This document shows, one piece after another, positions 35,049-44,338 of a stretch of DNA of 64,000 bases (position 1 is its first letter; every line of letters begins with the position of its first letter). Source of the DNA: an uncultured Alcaligenaceae bacterium (GTDB lineage: Bacteria > Pseudomonadota > Gammaproteobacteria > Burkholderiales > Burkholderiaceae_B); the NCBI GenBank assembly GCA_937995985.1, contig CALKIR010000025.1, positions 71,006-135,005 on the forward strand. The letters are read 5' to 3'. A program made the position numbers and the translations under genes. The notes beneath the pieces were generated by a model. That model saw only the letters and a program-made list of their open reading frames with translations, was not told the DNA's origin and ran no database searches.

Positions 35049-35711
35049 ATGACTAAAAAAACTGAATTCTGGATTATTCGCCACGGCGAAACCGCATGGA
35101 ATGCTCAACAACGCTTGCAAGGCTGGGTTAATATTCCCCTCAATGAACGAGGGCGTGAGCAAGCACTTAATTTACAGCGCTATTTGCAGCATAGGCAGCT
35201 GTGCTCATTATTTGACATAGTTATTAGCAGCGATTTAGATCGGGCGCTAGAAACAGCTACCATCGCCCTGCAACACACCTCTCTCACCGTTCAGCAAGAC
35301 AAACGTCTCCGTGAACGTAATTATGGCATCTACGAGGGCAAGCATTGGCGAGATTTGATGCGTCCAGTAGCTCCCCAGCAAGCCACCGATGCTACTCACA
35401 CCGCTCCTAATTTGCGGGATCCAAGACAGGATGTCCCTCAGGGTGAAAGCCTCTTACAATTTCAGCAACGCATCGTAGCCGCCATCAACAGCCTGGCCAA
35501 TGATTATCCTGGGAAACACATTGCTCTGTTTGCTCATGGGGGGGTTATTGATATTGTTTGGCGCCAAACACATGGACTTGACCTTTTTGCGCAACGTCCC
35601 CGCCCCATCCAAAATACCAGCATCAATCATTTCCAGGTAGATAGACTCAACCAGCAATGGTCCCCTATTGAATGGGAAATCACCGAACACCTATCCGCAG
35701 CATCTTCATAA
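35049..35711 (+). CDS. Histidine phosphatase family protein (phosphoglycerate mutase-like, GpmB type)
   Basis: This 220-residue protein has the catalytic RHGETAWN motif at residues 10-17, SSDLDRALETA, RERNYGIYEGKHW with the acidic residue, and the second histidine in ALFAHGGVIDIV. These are all parts of the two-histidine phosphatase active site. Substrate is unknown; cofactor-dependent mutase, sugar phosphatase or alpha-ribazole phosphatase activities all occur in the family. It diverges from uraA and converges on carB. Confidence 0.88.
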   Translation: MTKKTEFWIIRHGETAWNAQQRLQGWVNIPLNERGREQALNLQRYLQHRQLCSLFDIVISSDLDRALETATIALQHTSLTVQQDKRLRERNYGIYEGKHWRDLMRPVAPQQATDATHTAPNLRDPRQDVPQGESLLQFQQRIVAAINSLANDYPGKHIALFAHGGVIDIVWRQTHGLDLFAQRPRPIQNTSINHFQVDRLNQQWSPIEWEITEHLSAASS

Positions 35712-35764
35712 CTTTCAGCCTGTCCCCCATGATGCGGGCCGATCACCCGACAACGACAAAACAA

Positions 35765-35799
35765 ACGCCCCCCAAAAGCAATGCTCTCGTGGGGGGCGT
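35765..35799. terminator. GC-rich terminator between the phosphatase gene and carB
   Basis: ACGCCCCCC (35765-35773) pairs with GGGGGGCGT (35791-35799) around a 17-base loop. On the minus strand TTGTTTTG follows, which favours termination of carAB transcripts. Confidence 0.55.
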
Positions 35800-35829
35800 A
35801 TTAAACGGCCTAATTTACCGCGTGACTAT

Positions 35830-38800
35830 TTAAGCAGCGGTGTACATATCTTGCAAAGAATAAACACTTAACCCGTCTCCATGACGTAAATAGTGCAAGC
35901 CCTGTACAGCAGCCAATGCTCCGGCAATGGTTGTGTAATAGGCTAAATTCTCTGCTAAGGCATGCGTGCGAATAGTGCGCGAATCTGCAATTGCATTGCG
36001 CCGTTCTTCTACCGTATTGATCACAATTACGATTTCTCTATTCTTAATCATGTCTACAATATGCGGACGTCCTTCAGTCACTTTATTGACCTTTTGTACA
36101 GGTAATCCAGCCTCTGCAATCGCTGCAGCAGTCCCGCGAGTGGCGACCAGGTCAAAACCCAGCTCGACCAATGCTTTAGCAACCTGTACAGCCCGAGGTT
36201 TATCCGCATCACGCACACTTAAAAAAGCCTTGCCAGACTCGGGTAACTCAACTCCAGCCCCGATTTGAGACTTAACAAAAGCCTCTGCAAAGCTGCGCCC
36301 AACCCCCATCACCTCACCGGTAGACTTCATCTCAGGCCCTAAGATAGTATCTACGCCAGGGAATTTCACAAAGGGAAATACCGCCTCTTTGACTGAGAAG
36401 AAGCCAGGCCGTGCCATACTATTAAGATTAAGCGCACTCATTGGCTTACCTGCCATGACCTGTGCAGCCAATTTGGCTAACTGCAATCCTGTTGCCTTAG
36501 ACACAAAGGGCACTGTACGCGATGCACGCGGATTGACTTCTAATACAAAAACCTCACCGTCCTGAATGGCAAACTGCACATTCATAAGCCCTTTTACATT
36601 GAGAGCTTTGGCCATTAAGGTTGTCTGACGCTGTATTTCCTCTACAACCTGCGCGGATAAGGAATAGGGAGGCAAAGAACATGCTGAATCACCAGAGTGC
36701 ACCCCAGCTTGCTCAATATGCTCCATGACTCCACCTATATACACCTCTTCGCCATTCGAGATGCAGTCTACATCTACCTCAATAGCATTATTTAAGAAAT
36801 GGTCTAGGAGCACGGGAGAGTCATTACTTACTTTAACTGCCTCACGCATATAACGCTCTAGCTCTGCCTGCTCATGGACTATCTCCATCGCTCGGCCACC
36901 CAGTACATAACTAGGCCGTACGACAATGGGATAACCAATTTCTGCAGCAAGGGCCAAAGCCTCCGCTTCTGTACGCGCGGTACGGTTAGGAGGTTGACGC
37001 AAGCCCAATTTGTTCAGCAGCTTTTGGAAGCGCTCACGGTCTTCCGCAATATCGATGGACTCAGGACTGGTACCAATAATGGGAACCCCATTTGCCTCTA
37101 GTTCGCGTGCAAGCTTAAGAGGAGTTTGCCCTCCATATTGCACAATCATTCCTACGGGCTTTTCTATAGCCACAATTTCGAGCACATCCTCTAAGGTGAG
37201 CGGCTCAAAATACAGGCGGTCTGAGGTATCGTAATCAGTAGAAACAGTCTCAGGGTTACAATTTACCATGATGGTTTCATAACCATCCTCTTTGAGTGCC
37301 AAGGCTGCATGAACACAGCAATAATCAAACTCAATCCCTTGGCCAATGCGGTTCGGCCCACCGCCCAAGACAATAATCTTTTTATTATCGGTGGGCTGAG
37401 CCTCACATTCTTGCTCATAGGTAGAATACAAATATGCCGTATCGGTGCCAAATTCCGCCGCACACGTATCAACGCGCTTATAGACAGGGCGAATACCAAA
37501 CTTGTGACGGCGTCTGCGAACCTCAGATTCTACAGTATCAAGTAAAAAAGCCAGGCGTCGATCAGAGAAGCCCCGACGCTTTAACTCTAAAAGAGTTTGA
37601 GCATCTAATTCGGCCAAGGTGCGCTGCTCTAATGCCAGCTCAATATCAACAATTTCTTTGATCTGAGCTAAAAACCATGGGTCAATGCGGGTAATCTCAT
37701 GCACCTGCTCCAAGGAGAAACCCTGAGCAAAGGCATCCCCAACGTACCAAATACGCTCTGGTCCCGGCTCGGCAAGCTCAACCTGCAGCACCTCCTTGTC
37801 GGTGGTCATTTGATTTAACCCATCAACCCCTACCTCTAAGCCGCGCAAGGCCTTTTGGAACGATTCTTGGAAAGTCCGCCCAATAGCCATCACCTCACCT
37901 ACGGACTTCATCTGAGTGGTCAAACGTGAGTCAGCCTGAGGGAATTTTTCAAAGGCAAACCGAGGGATTTTCGTCACCACATAATCAATACTTGGCTCAA
38001 AAGCCGCAGGGGTGCGTCCCCCAGTAATTTCATTATCGAGCTCGTCTAAGGTATAACCCACCGCTAATAAAGCAGCTATCTTGGCAATAGGAAAGCCCGT
38101 AGCTTTGGAGGCTAAGGCCGATGAACGAGAAACACGCGGGTTCATCTCAATGACAATCATACGGCCATTGTCAGGGTTCACTGCAAACTGTACATTAGCC
38201 CCACCAGTCTCAACGCCAATCTCGCGCAATACCGCAAGCGAGGCCTGACGCATTAATTGATATTCCCTATCCGTCAAGGTTTGGGCGGGTGCAACAGTGA
38301 TTGAATCCCCGGTATGAACCCCCATAGGATCGAGGTTTTCAATGGAGCACACAATAATGCAATTATCCGCACTATCACGCACCACCTCCATCTCGAACTC
38401 TTTCCACCCTAACAACGACTCTTCGATCAAAAGCTCGCTTGTGGGCGATGCCTCGAGTCCACGGCGACAAATGTCCTCAAACTCTTCGTAGTTATACGCG
38501 ATTCCTCCCCCTGTTCCGCCTAAAGTGAAACTGGGACGAATAACGACTGGAAAGCCTGCTGTGCCTGCCTCACGAGCAATTGTCTTTTGTACCTCCCAGG
38601 CTTCTTCCATGCTATGGGCAATGCCAGACTTTGCCGATTCCAGACCGATTTTGGTCATGGCATCTTTGAATTTAAGCCGATCTTCTGCTTTATCAATAGC
38701 ATCTGCATTGGCGCCAATCATTTCAACGCCATATTTTTCCAAGACGCCCTCACGATCCAAGTCTAAGGCGCAGTTAAGCGCCGTTTGCCCACCCATAGTC

Positions 38801-39063
38801 GGCAACAATGCGTCTGGACGCTCACGCTCTATAATTTTAGCAACGGCCTGCCAAGTAATAGGCTCCACATAGGTGACATCAGCCGTATCGGGATCGGTCA
38901 TGATGGTGGCAGGATTACTATTTACTAAAATAGTGCGGTAGCCTGCCTTTTTCAGGGCTTTACAAGCCTGCGCCCCCGAATAATCAAACTCACATGCCTG
39001 CCCAATCACAATGGGCCCGGCTCCTATAATTAAAATGCTTTTAATATCTGTACGCTTTGGCAT
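35830..39063 (-). CDS. carB: Carbamoyl phosphate synthase large subunit CarB
   Basis: CarB makes carbamoyl phosphate from bicarbonate, ATP and ammonia supplied by CarA, for pyrimidines and arginine. The 1077-residue protein has two homologous ATP-grasp halves. The first has ILIIGAGPIVIGQACEFDYSG and GMGGQTALN-type motifs and the second IIVLGGGPNRIGQGIEFDYCC. ENLDPMGVHTGDSITVAPAQ and EHIEQAGVHSGDSACSLPPY mark the synthetase domains. The C-terminal MGS-like allosteric domain (about residues 940-1077) is complete. Confidence 0.98.
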   Translation of the reverse strand: MPKRTDIKSILIIGAGPIVIGQACEFDYSGAQACKALKKAGYRTILVNSNPATIMTDPDTADVTYVEPITWQAVAKIIERERPDALLPTMGGQTALNCALDLDREGVLEKYGVEMIGANADAIDKAEDRLKFKDAMTKIGLESAKSGIAHSMEEAWEVQKTIAREAGTAGFPVVIRPSFTLGGTGGGIAYNYEEFEDICRRGLEASPTSELLIEESLLGWKEFEMEVVRDSADNCIIVCSIENLDPMGVHTGDSITVAPAQTLTDREYQLMRQASLAVLREIGVETGGANVQFAVNPDNGRMIVIEMNPRVSRSSALASKATGFPIAKIAALLAVGYTLDELDNEITGGRTPAAFEPSIDYVVTKIPRFAFEKFPQADSRLTTQMKSVGEVMAIGRTFQESFQKALRGLEVGVDGLNQMTTDKEVLQVELAEPGPERIWYVGDAFAQGFSLEQVHEITRIDPWFLAQIKEIVDIELALEQRTLAELDAQTLLELKRRGFSDRRLAFLLDTVESEVRRRRHKFGIRPVYKRVDTCAAEFGTDTAYLYSTYEQECEAQPTDNKKIIVLGGGPNRIGQGIEFDYCCVHAALALKEDGYETIMVNCNPETVSTDYDTSDRLYFEPLTLEDVLEIVAIEKPVGMIVQYGGQTPLKLARELEANGVPIIGTSPESIDIAEDRERFQKLLNKLGLRQPPNRTARTEAEALALAAEIGYPIVVRPSYVLGGRAMEIVHEQAELERYMREAVKVSNDSPVLLDHFLNNAIEVDVDCISNGEEVYIGGVMEHIEQAGVHSGDSACSLPPYSLSAQVVEEIQRQTTLMAKALNVKGLMNVQFAIQDGEVFVLEVNPRASRTVPFVSKATGLQLAKLAAQVMAGKPMSALNLNSMARPGFFSVKEAVFPFVKFPGVDTILGPEMKSTGEVMGVGRSFAEAFVKSQIGAGVELPESGKAFLSVRDADKPRAVQVAKALVELGFDLVATRGTAAAIAEAGLPVQKVNKVTEGRPHIVDMIKNREIVIVINTVEERRNAIADSRTIRTHALAENLAYYTTIAGALAAVQGLHYLRHGDGLSVYSLQDMYTAA

Positions 39064-39082
39064 AATGCTGTTGACCTTTGGC

Positions 39083-40216
39083 TTAGGCGTTTTGGGATGG
39101 GGTCATCGAGTCAATAAACACATCAAAAAGAGCGGCAATATCCCGCGGCCCTGGGTTGGCCTCAGGATGCCCCTGAAAACCAAACACGGGCTGGGTCTTG
39201 TGCTTAAAGCCTTGCACACTCCCATCAAATAGAGAAATATGGGTCAGCTCCATATCTGCAGTGAAGCTATCGGCATCCAGCACATAATTGTGGTTTTGGC
39301 TAGTGATATACACTTTTTTAGTTGCCAACTCTTGAACAGGATGGTTGGAGCCATGATGCCCAGCGGGCAGCTTAATGCTCTTAGCTCCTAAGGCCAACCC
39401 CAAAATCTGATGCCCCAAACAAATCCCAAATAACGGTACACCGCTGGCAATCAATGCCCGCGCATTATCTATTGCCTCTGTGCAATGTGTGGGATTACCT
39501 GGACCATTAGACAATAAGACCCCATCTGGATTGAGGGCTTGGATGGCATCAGCTGTAGTTTGGGCGGGTACCACCGTTACATGGCAGCGACGCGCTACAA
39601 GTTGACGCAAAATACTTTCTTTGACCCCGAAATCCACTACAACCACGTGCCTTTCGGGAGCGTGCGCAGTTTCAAACCCCTGACCTAATACCCAAGGTCC
39701 TTGTGTCCACTCATAACTTTGTTTTGTGGTAACTTGGGTGGCGAACTCTTGATGCGCCTCAAGTGAGTAATGACGCGCTAACTCCACAGCTTTTTGCTCA
39801 TCGGTGCCCACTAAGATGCACCCAGCCTGAGTACCCTTGTCTCGAATCAGTCGAGTCAAACTACGGGTATCTACCCCCGTAATTGCAACGATATTATTTT
39901 GTTGCAAATACTCCGCTAAACTCTGAGTAGCACGGAAATTAGACTGATGGGCCACATAGTCACGCACAATCAGTCCAGCAGCTTGTACCCGCTTGGACTC
40001 GGTGTCCTCGGGGTTTACCCCAGTGTTCCCTATGTGTGGGTACGTTAATGTAACGATTTGACCAAAATAACTTGGATCAGTGAGTATTTCTTGATATCCG
40101 GTCATTGAGGTATTAAAAACCACCTCTGCAACCGCATGGCCCTCAGCCCCAAAGGCATAGCCATGAAAAATAGAACCATCCGCCAATGCCAATATGGCAG
40201 GACGCGAATAATGCAT
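39083..40216 (-). CDS. carA: Carbamoyl phosphate synthase small subunit CarA
   Basis: CarA is the glutamine amidotransferase that feeds ammonia to CarB. The 377-residue protein has the N-terminal small-chain domain with VFNTSMTGYQEILTDPSY and the class I glutaminase with LFGICLGHQILGLALG, where C is the nucleophile, and GHPEANPGPRD, where H and E complete the triad. I chose the ATG at 40216; the frame continues nine codons to a GTG. carB follows after 19 bases. Confidence 0.97.
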   Translation of the reverse strand: MHYSRPAILALADGSIFHGYAFGAEGHAVAEVVFNTSMTGYQEILTDPSYFGQIVTLTYPHIGNTGVNPEDTESKRVQAAGLIVRDYVAHQSNFRATQSLAEYLQQNNIVAITGVDTRSLTRLIRDKGTQAGCILVGTDEQKAVELARHYSLEAHQEFATQVTTKQSYEWTQGPWVLGQGFETAHAPERHVVVVDFGVKESILRQLVARRCHVTVVPAQTTADAIQALNPDGVLLSNGPGNPTHCTEAIDNARALIASGVPLFGICLGHQILGLALGAKSIKLPAGHHGSNHPVQELATKKVYITSQNHNYVLDADSFTADMELTHISLFDGSVQGFKHKTQPVFGFQGHPEANPGPRDIAALFDVFIDSMTPSQNA

Positions 40217-40280
40217 TGTGTCGGGAAATATTGACGACAGCACGGTTAACCCCAGCTATTTAATTTAAATAAACTTGGAA

Positions 40281-40286
40281 ATTATA
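40281..40286 (-). promoter_or_regulatory. -10 element of the carAB promoter
   Basis: A perfect TATAAT on the minus strand, 64 bases before the carA start. The -35 region is poor. Confidence 0.45.
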
Positions 40287-40378
40287 CCTTGAGTTGGCAG
40301 GAACCTAAACCAACCCCGTAAATTTAAAATACTCATCGCACCAAGAAACTATTAAAACATCACAAGGGATAGATACTC

Positions 40379-41344
40379 ATGACACAGTCTTTACTCGATT
40401 CACTCCGTCAAGTTACTACCGTTGTCGCGGATACTGGCGATGTAGAGGCGATTAAACGCTACCGCCCAACCGACGCCACCACCAACCCTTCATTGGTGCT
40501 CAATACCTTGACCAAAGAGGAGTACCAACCGCTCCTGGCAAAGGTGGTCCGCGATCATCCTCACGCAAGTTTAAATGAGCTTAGCGATCGTTTAGTCGTT
40601 GCTCTTGGCTGCGAAATCTTGTCACTTATTCCTGGTCGTGTTTCCACAGAGGTTGATGCGCGCTTATCCTTTGATACCCAGGCTACCATTGAACGTGCCC
40701 GTCAAATTATCCAGCATTACAACGAGCAAGGCATTGACCGAGAGCGCGTATTAATTAAAATTGCCGCCACTTGGGAGGGCATCGAAGCGGCACGCCAGCT
40801 TCAAACTGAAGGCATCAATTGTAATCTGACGCTGCTCTTTTCCTTGACTCAAGCAGTGGCCTGCGCGCATGCCAAAGTAAAGCTGATCTCTCCTTTTGTT
40901 GGCCGTATTTATGACTGGCACAAAAACCATGCGGGTGCGCACTGGGATGAAGCAGCTCATGCCGGAGTCAATGATCCGGGCGTACGTTCTGTAGAAACAA
41001 TCTATCACTACTACAAAACCTACGATATCAGCACAGAAATTATGGGGGCCAGCTTTAGAAATATTGGTCAGGTGCTGGCCTTGGCCGGCTGTGATTTACT
41101 CACCATCAGTCCTACCCTCTTGGCTCAACTAAAGGCTCAAACAGGCACACTCACACCACGCCTTAGCCCAGAACGTGCAAAACGCAACCCCGTTCCATGG
41201 ATGCCCAATAACGAGGTGGTCTTTCGAACAGAGCTCAATAATAATGCCATGGCCACAGAAAAATTAGCCGAGGGCATACGCCTATTTATTCAGGACAGTA
41301 AGCGCCTCGATGAGCTCATACACCACACACAACATGGTAATTAG
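40379..41344 (+). CDS. tal: Transaldolase
   Basis: Transaldolase moves a dihydroxyacetone unit between sugar phosphates in the pentose phosphate pathway. The 321-residue protein is the TalB type, with DATTNPSLVLN at the N-terminus, RVLIKIAATWEGIEAAR with the Schiff-base lysine, INCNLTLLFS and ISPFVGRIYDWHK. It converges on recR with a four-base overlap of the stop codons. Confidence 0.96.
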   Translation: MTQSLLDSLRQVTTVVADTGDVEAIKRYRPTDATTNPSLVLNTLTKEEYQPLLAKVVRDHPHASLNELSDRLVVALGCEILSLIPGRVSTEVDARLSFDTQATIERARQIIQHYNEQGIDRERVLIKIAATWEGIEAARQLQTEGINCNLTLLFSLTQAVACAHAKVKLISPFVGRIYDWHKNHAGAHWDEAAHAGVNDPGVRSVETIYHYYKTYDISTEIMGASFRNIGQVLALAGCDLLTISPTLLAQLKAQTGTLTPRLSPERAKRNPVPWMPNNEVVFRTELNNNAMATEKLAEGIRLFIQDSKRLDELIHHTQHGN

Positions 41345-41949
41345 GTGCTTTTTCGCTCATGTAAGGCCCAAGCAATGGTGCTGGGATCAACATATTCCAG
41401 CTCACTTCCTGCGGGCACACCGCGTGCCAAACGGCTTAGCCGTACCCCTCGTGGCCGCAATAGCTCCGCCAGATGGTGCGCAGTTGTCTCCCCCTCTGAA
41501 GTAAAGTTGGTCGCTAAAATAACCTCTCGAACTTCAGGGGCAGCCACACGCGCCAACAGCTTTTCTATTTGTAAGGCCTCAGGACCGATACCATCAATTG
41601 GTGCTAATCGACCCATTAATACGTAGTAGAGCCCGTTATAACTATGGCTGGCCTCTATCATATTTTGATCAGCAGGCGTCTCTACCACGCAGAGCAATGA
41701 GGGATCGCGCTGAGGGCTCAAACATAGGGCGCATACCTCTGCCTCGCTGATACCATTACAGCGAGCGCAGCGCTGCAAATGATGCACCGCGCCCGCTAAA
41801 GCCTCAGAAAGCTCTTTGGCTCCTTGGATATCATGCTGCAAAAGATGATAAGCCATACGCCGCGCCGTACGCTCACCAACCCCCGGCAAGCGTTTAAGCG
41901 CTTCAATAAGTAAGCGCAAAGGCGCAGGTTCAGGAACAAAGCTACTCAT
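41341..41949 (-). CDS. recR: Recombination protein RecR
   Basis: RecR works with RecF and RecO to load RecA at gaps. The 202-residue protein has the HhH region LKRLPGVGERTARRMAYHLL, a four-cysteine zinc finger (CARCNGISEAEVCALC), and the Toprim domain with CVVETPADQNMIE. Its start overlaps the ybaB stop codon (TAATG), in the usual dnaX-ybaB-recR order. Confidence 0.97.
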   Translation of the reverse strand: MSSFVPEPAPLRLLIEALKRLPGVGERTARRMAYHLLQHDIQGAKELSEALAGAVHHLQRCARCNGISEAEVCALCLSPQRDPSLLCVVETPADQNMIEASHSYNGLYYVLMGRLAPIDGIGPEALQIEKLLARVAAPEVREVILATNFTSEGETTAHHLAELLRPRGVRLSRLARGVPAGSELEYVDPSTIAWALHERKST

Positions 41950-42272
41950 TAAAAGGGTAAATTCATCCCAGGAGGTAAAGGCAGGCCGGCAGTAATGCTA
42001 GACATTTTTTCCTGAGCTGTTTTCTCAGCCTTACGTAAAGCATCATTAAAGGCCGCTGCAATTAAATCCTCGAGCATGTCCTTATCCTCTTCGAAAAGCT
42101 CTGGATCAATAGTGATGCGACGCACATCATTTTTACAACTCATGGTCACTTTGACCAAACCGCCGCCTGCAGCTCCTTCTACCTCAATTTCGGCAAGTTC
42201 TGCTTGGGCCTTTTTCATATCCTCTTGCATGCGCTGTGCCTGACGCATCAGACCGGCTAGCTGTCCTTTCAT
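41949..42272 (-). CDS. ybaB: Nucleoid-associated protein YbaB/EbfC
   Basis: This 107-residue protein forms DNA-binding dimers with a tweezer shape. MKGQLAGLMRQAQRMQEDMKKAQAEL gives the N-terminal helix, followed by GLVKVTMSCKNDVRRITIDPEL and a C-terminal helix. It lies between dnaX and recR, 27 bases after dnaX. Confidence 0.95.
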   Translation of the reverse strand: MKGQLAGLMRQAQRMQEDMKKAQAELAEIEVEGAAGGGLVKVTMSCKNDVRRITIDPELFEEDKDMLEDLIAAAFNDALRKAEKTAQEKMSSITAGLPLPPGMNLPF

Positions 42273-42299
42273 GGCAACATCCTTTATAAAATCTATTTA

Positions 42300-43988
42300 C
42301 TACGATGATAAATGAGTTCGCGGCCGTATTGAGCCTGGGACGACTTGACCGCCAAACTGCTCTGTAAGTTGATGAATAAATGGGTCTGCAGCAACCGCCT
42401 GCTCTGCCTGCTGTTGTTGCGCTCGCAACTGGGCTTGATAAATGGCATCCGCTGTTTCTGCACCCGTACGGCCGTATTCTATTGTAAGTCGCAACGGTTG
42501 GCCAAAATATTCATTCAACACTGTATTAAGGTGTGTTTTGGCTTGCATATCATCTACGGAGCGCAACTCTAAACGCAACACAACTTCACCTTGCTCGTAA
42601 CGCACCCACTCACTACGATGCGCTATCTGTGCGGCCCAGCCACTAAGCGGTAATTGGGTAGCCAGATGCGCCCACTGAGCCGCATCCATTTGCTCTGGAG
42701 TCAGGCGCTGTGTTGCTGTTTGGGCATCGTCGCCCCCTTCATCCAGCCAAGGCGGACTATCCTCTGTCTCTGCGTCCTGCTCGTGAGAGTCAACTGATTC
42801 TTTGGCCGTATCCGGAACTACTGGCTCTAAGGAGGCCGATTGCTCAGATGTGTTTGAGACAGGCTCTTGGCTCTGCTCAGCACGAGGCATTTGAGGCTGC
42901 TCAGAAGGAGGTAATAAAGTCAACATGCGCAAACAAGCCATCACAAACCCCGTATGCTCAGTAGGGGCTAAATGCAGCTCATGGCGACTATGTATGGCCA
43001 CGGTATAAAATAACTGCAGGGCGTCGGCGCTAAATGCTTGTGCCCACTGTTTAATATGATCTTGATATATTAGGCTTGGATCCACAAATTCGGGCGCGCG
43101 CTGCGCAATGGCCACTGTCGATAATAACTCCGCCCAGTCAGCCAAAGTTTGTCCAAAAGAAAGCCCCTGCTGATGTAATTCATCAGCAGTGGCCAGTAAT
43201 TGCTGCGCATCCTGTGCCACCAGCCCTTGCATAAGGCGGATTAGATAATTGCCATCGATGCTGCCGAGCATGGCCTGCACCGTTTCCAAGCGAATATCAG
43301 CACCACTAAATGCAATAGCTTGATCAGTCAGAGATAAGGCATCTCGCATCGAACCCGCAGCAGCCTGCCCCAGAGCAAGCAATGCTGAGGGCTCAAAAGC
43401 CACCTTTTCAATCGTTAATATCTGTTGTAAATGCTCTGCAATCACCGGAGGAGCAATAGGCTTGAGATTAAATTGCAAACAACGCGATAGCACCGTAGCC
43501 GGTATTTTTTGCGGGTCAGTGGTGGCCAGAATAAATTTCACATGGGCTGGGGGCTCTTCTAAAGTTTTCAACATGGCATTAAAAGCATGCCCAGTGAGCA
43601 TATGCACCTCATCAATGGTATAAACCTTGAAACGCCCCGCCCCAGGTGCATAAACCGCTTGCTCAAGTAGCTGTGTCATTTCTTCGACACGCCGATTAGA
43701 AGCCGCATCTAGCTCAATATAATCAACAAAACGCCCTTCGTCTATTTCTACACATGCCTGACACGTCCCACAAGGTGTAGCGGTCACCCCATTGGCACAA
43801 TTGAGGCATTTGGCCAAAATACGGGCTAATGTCGTTTTCCCTACACCACGCGTGCCAGTAAATAACCACGCATGATGCAGCCGTTGTTCTTCTAAGGCAT
43901 GTGATAAGGCCTGCACGACATGCTCTTGTCCCACAAGGGAAGCAAAATTTCGGGGACGCCACTTACGGGCCAGTACTTGGTAACTCAT
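42300..43988 (-). CDS. dnaX: DNA polymerase III subunits gamma and tau, DnaX
   Basis: DnaX is the clamp-loader ATPase. The 562-residue protein begins MSYQVLARKWRPRNF, with Walker A FTGTRGVGKTTLARI near residue 45, a zinc site (CLNC, CGTCQAC), Walker B YTIDEVHML and sensor 1 ATTDPQKIPATVLSRC. After domain III comes a low-complexity linker and a tau-like C-terminal region. I saw no A-rich slippery heptamer where E. coli makes gamma, so only tau may be produced. The ATG at 43988 is chosen since the upstream frame is not DnaX-like. Confidence 0.97.
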   Translation of the reverse strand: MSYQVLARKWRPRNFASLVGQEHVVQALSHALEEQRLHHAWLFTGTRGVGKTTLARILAKCLNCANGVTATPCGTCQACVEIDEGRFVDYIELDAASNRRVEEMTQLLEQAVYAPGAGRFKVYTIDEVHMLTGHAFNAMLKTLEEPPAHVKFILATTDPQKIPATVLSRCLQFNLKPIAPPVIAEHLQQILTIEKVAFEPSALLALGQAAAGSMRDALSLTDQAIAFSGADIRLETVQAMLGSIDGNYLIRLMQGLVAQDAQQLLATADELHQQGLSFGQTLADWAELLSTVAIAQRAPEFVDPSLIYQDHIKQWAQAFSADALQLFYTVAIHSRHELHLAPTEHTGFVMACLRMLTLLPPSEQPQMPRAEQSQEPVSNTSEQSASLEPVVPDTAKESVDSHEQDAETEDSPPWLDEGGDDAQTATQRLTPEQMDAAQWAHLATQLPLSGWAAQIAHRSEWVRYEQGEVVLRLELRSVDDMQAKTHLNTVLNEYFGQPLRLTIEYGRTGAETADAIYQAQLRAQQQQAEQAVAADPFIHQLTEQFGGQVVPGSIRPRTHLSS

Positions 43989-44209
43989 GCAATTGGCAAA
44001 AAATAGACCTAAAGTTAGGCAAATCACTGATGCGCCAAGTGTTACTCAGAAATCACTTTCTTGAGCGCACCACACGAAAATCTTAGTGTAACGGATTCGC
44101 TGAAAAAATGGGAATGCCCTTTAGCGGGACTGAAACAATAGTAGCAAGGCTGAACAACTGACTCGCATGCGGAATCATTGGGCTGGGCGCGAATGCCCCA
44201 AGATAGGAA

Positions 44210-44309
44210 GTGGCGAGCCTGACTTCGGCACTGGCTCGAGACAGCTATGGCTGCTTCGTTCCCGACCTGACCAGGTTCACTGTTGAACCATGCGAAGGGA
44301 CCCGCCACC
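44210..44309 (-). ncRNA. ffs: Signal recognition particle RNA (4.5S)
   Basis: On the minus strand the conserved core CTGGTCAGGTCGGGAACGAA followed by GCAGCC forms the apical loop bound by Ffh. The ends GTGGCGGGTC and GGCTCGCCAC pair to close a long single hairpin of about 100 bases, the small bacterial SRP RNA. It lies between dnaX and the helicase gene. No clear intrinsic terminator follows. Confidence 0.93.
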
Positions 44310-44338
44310 AACTAATGTACCACAAAGCCGAATGTTTT

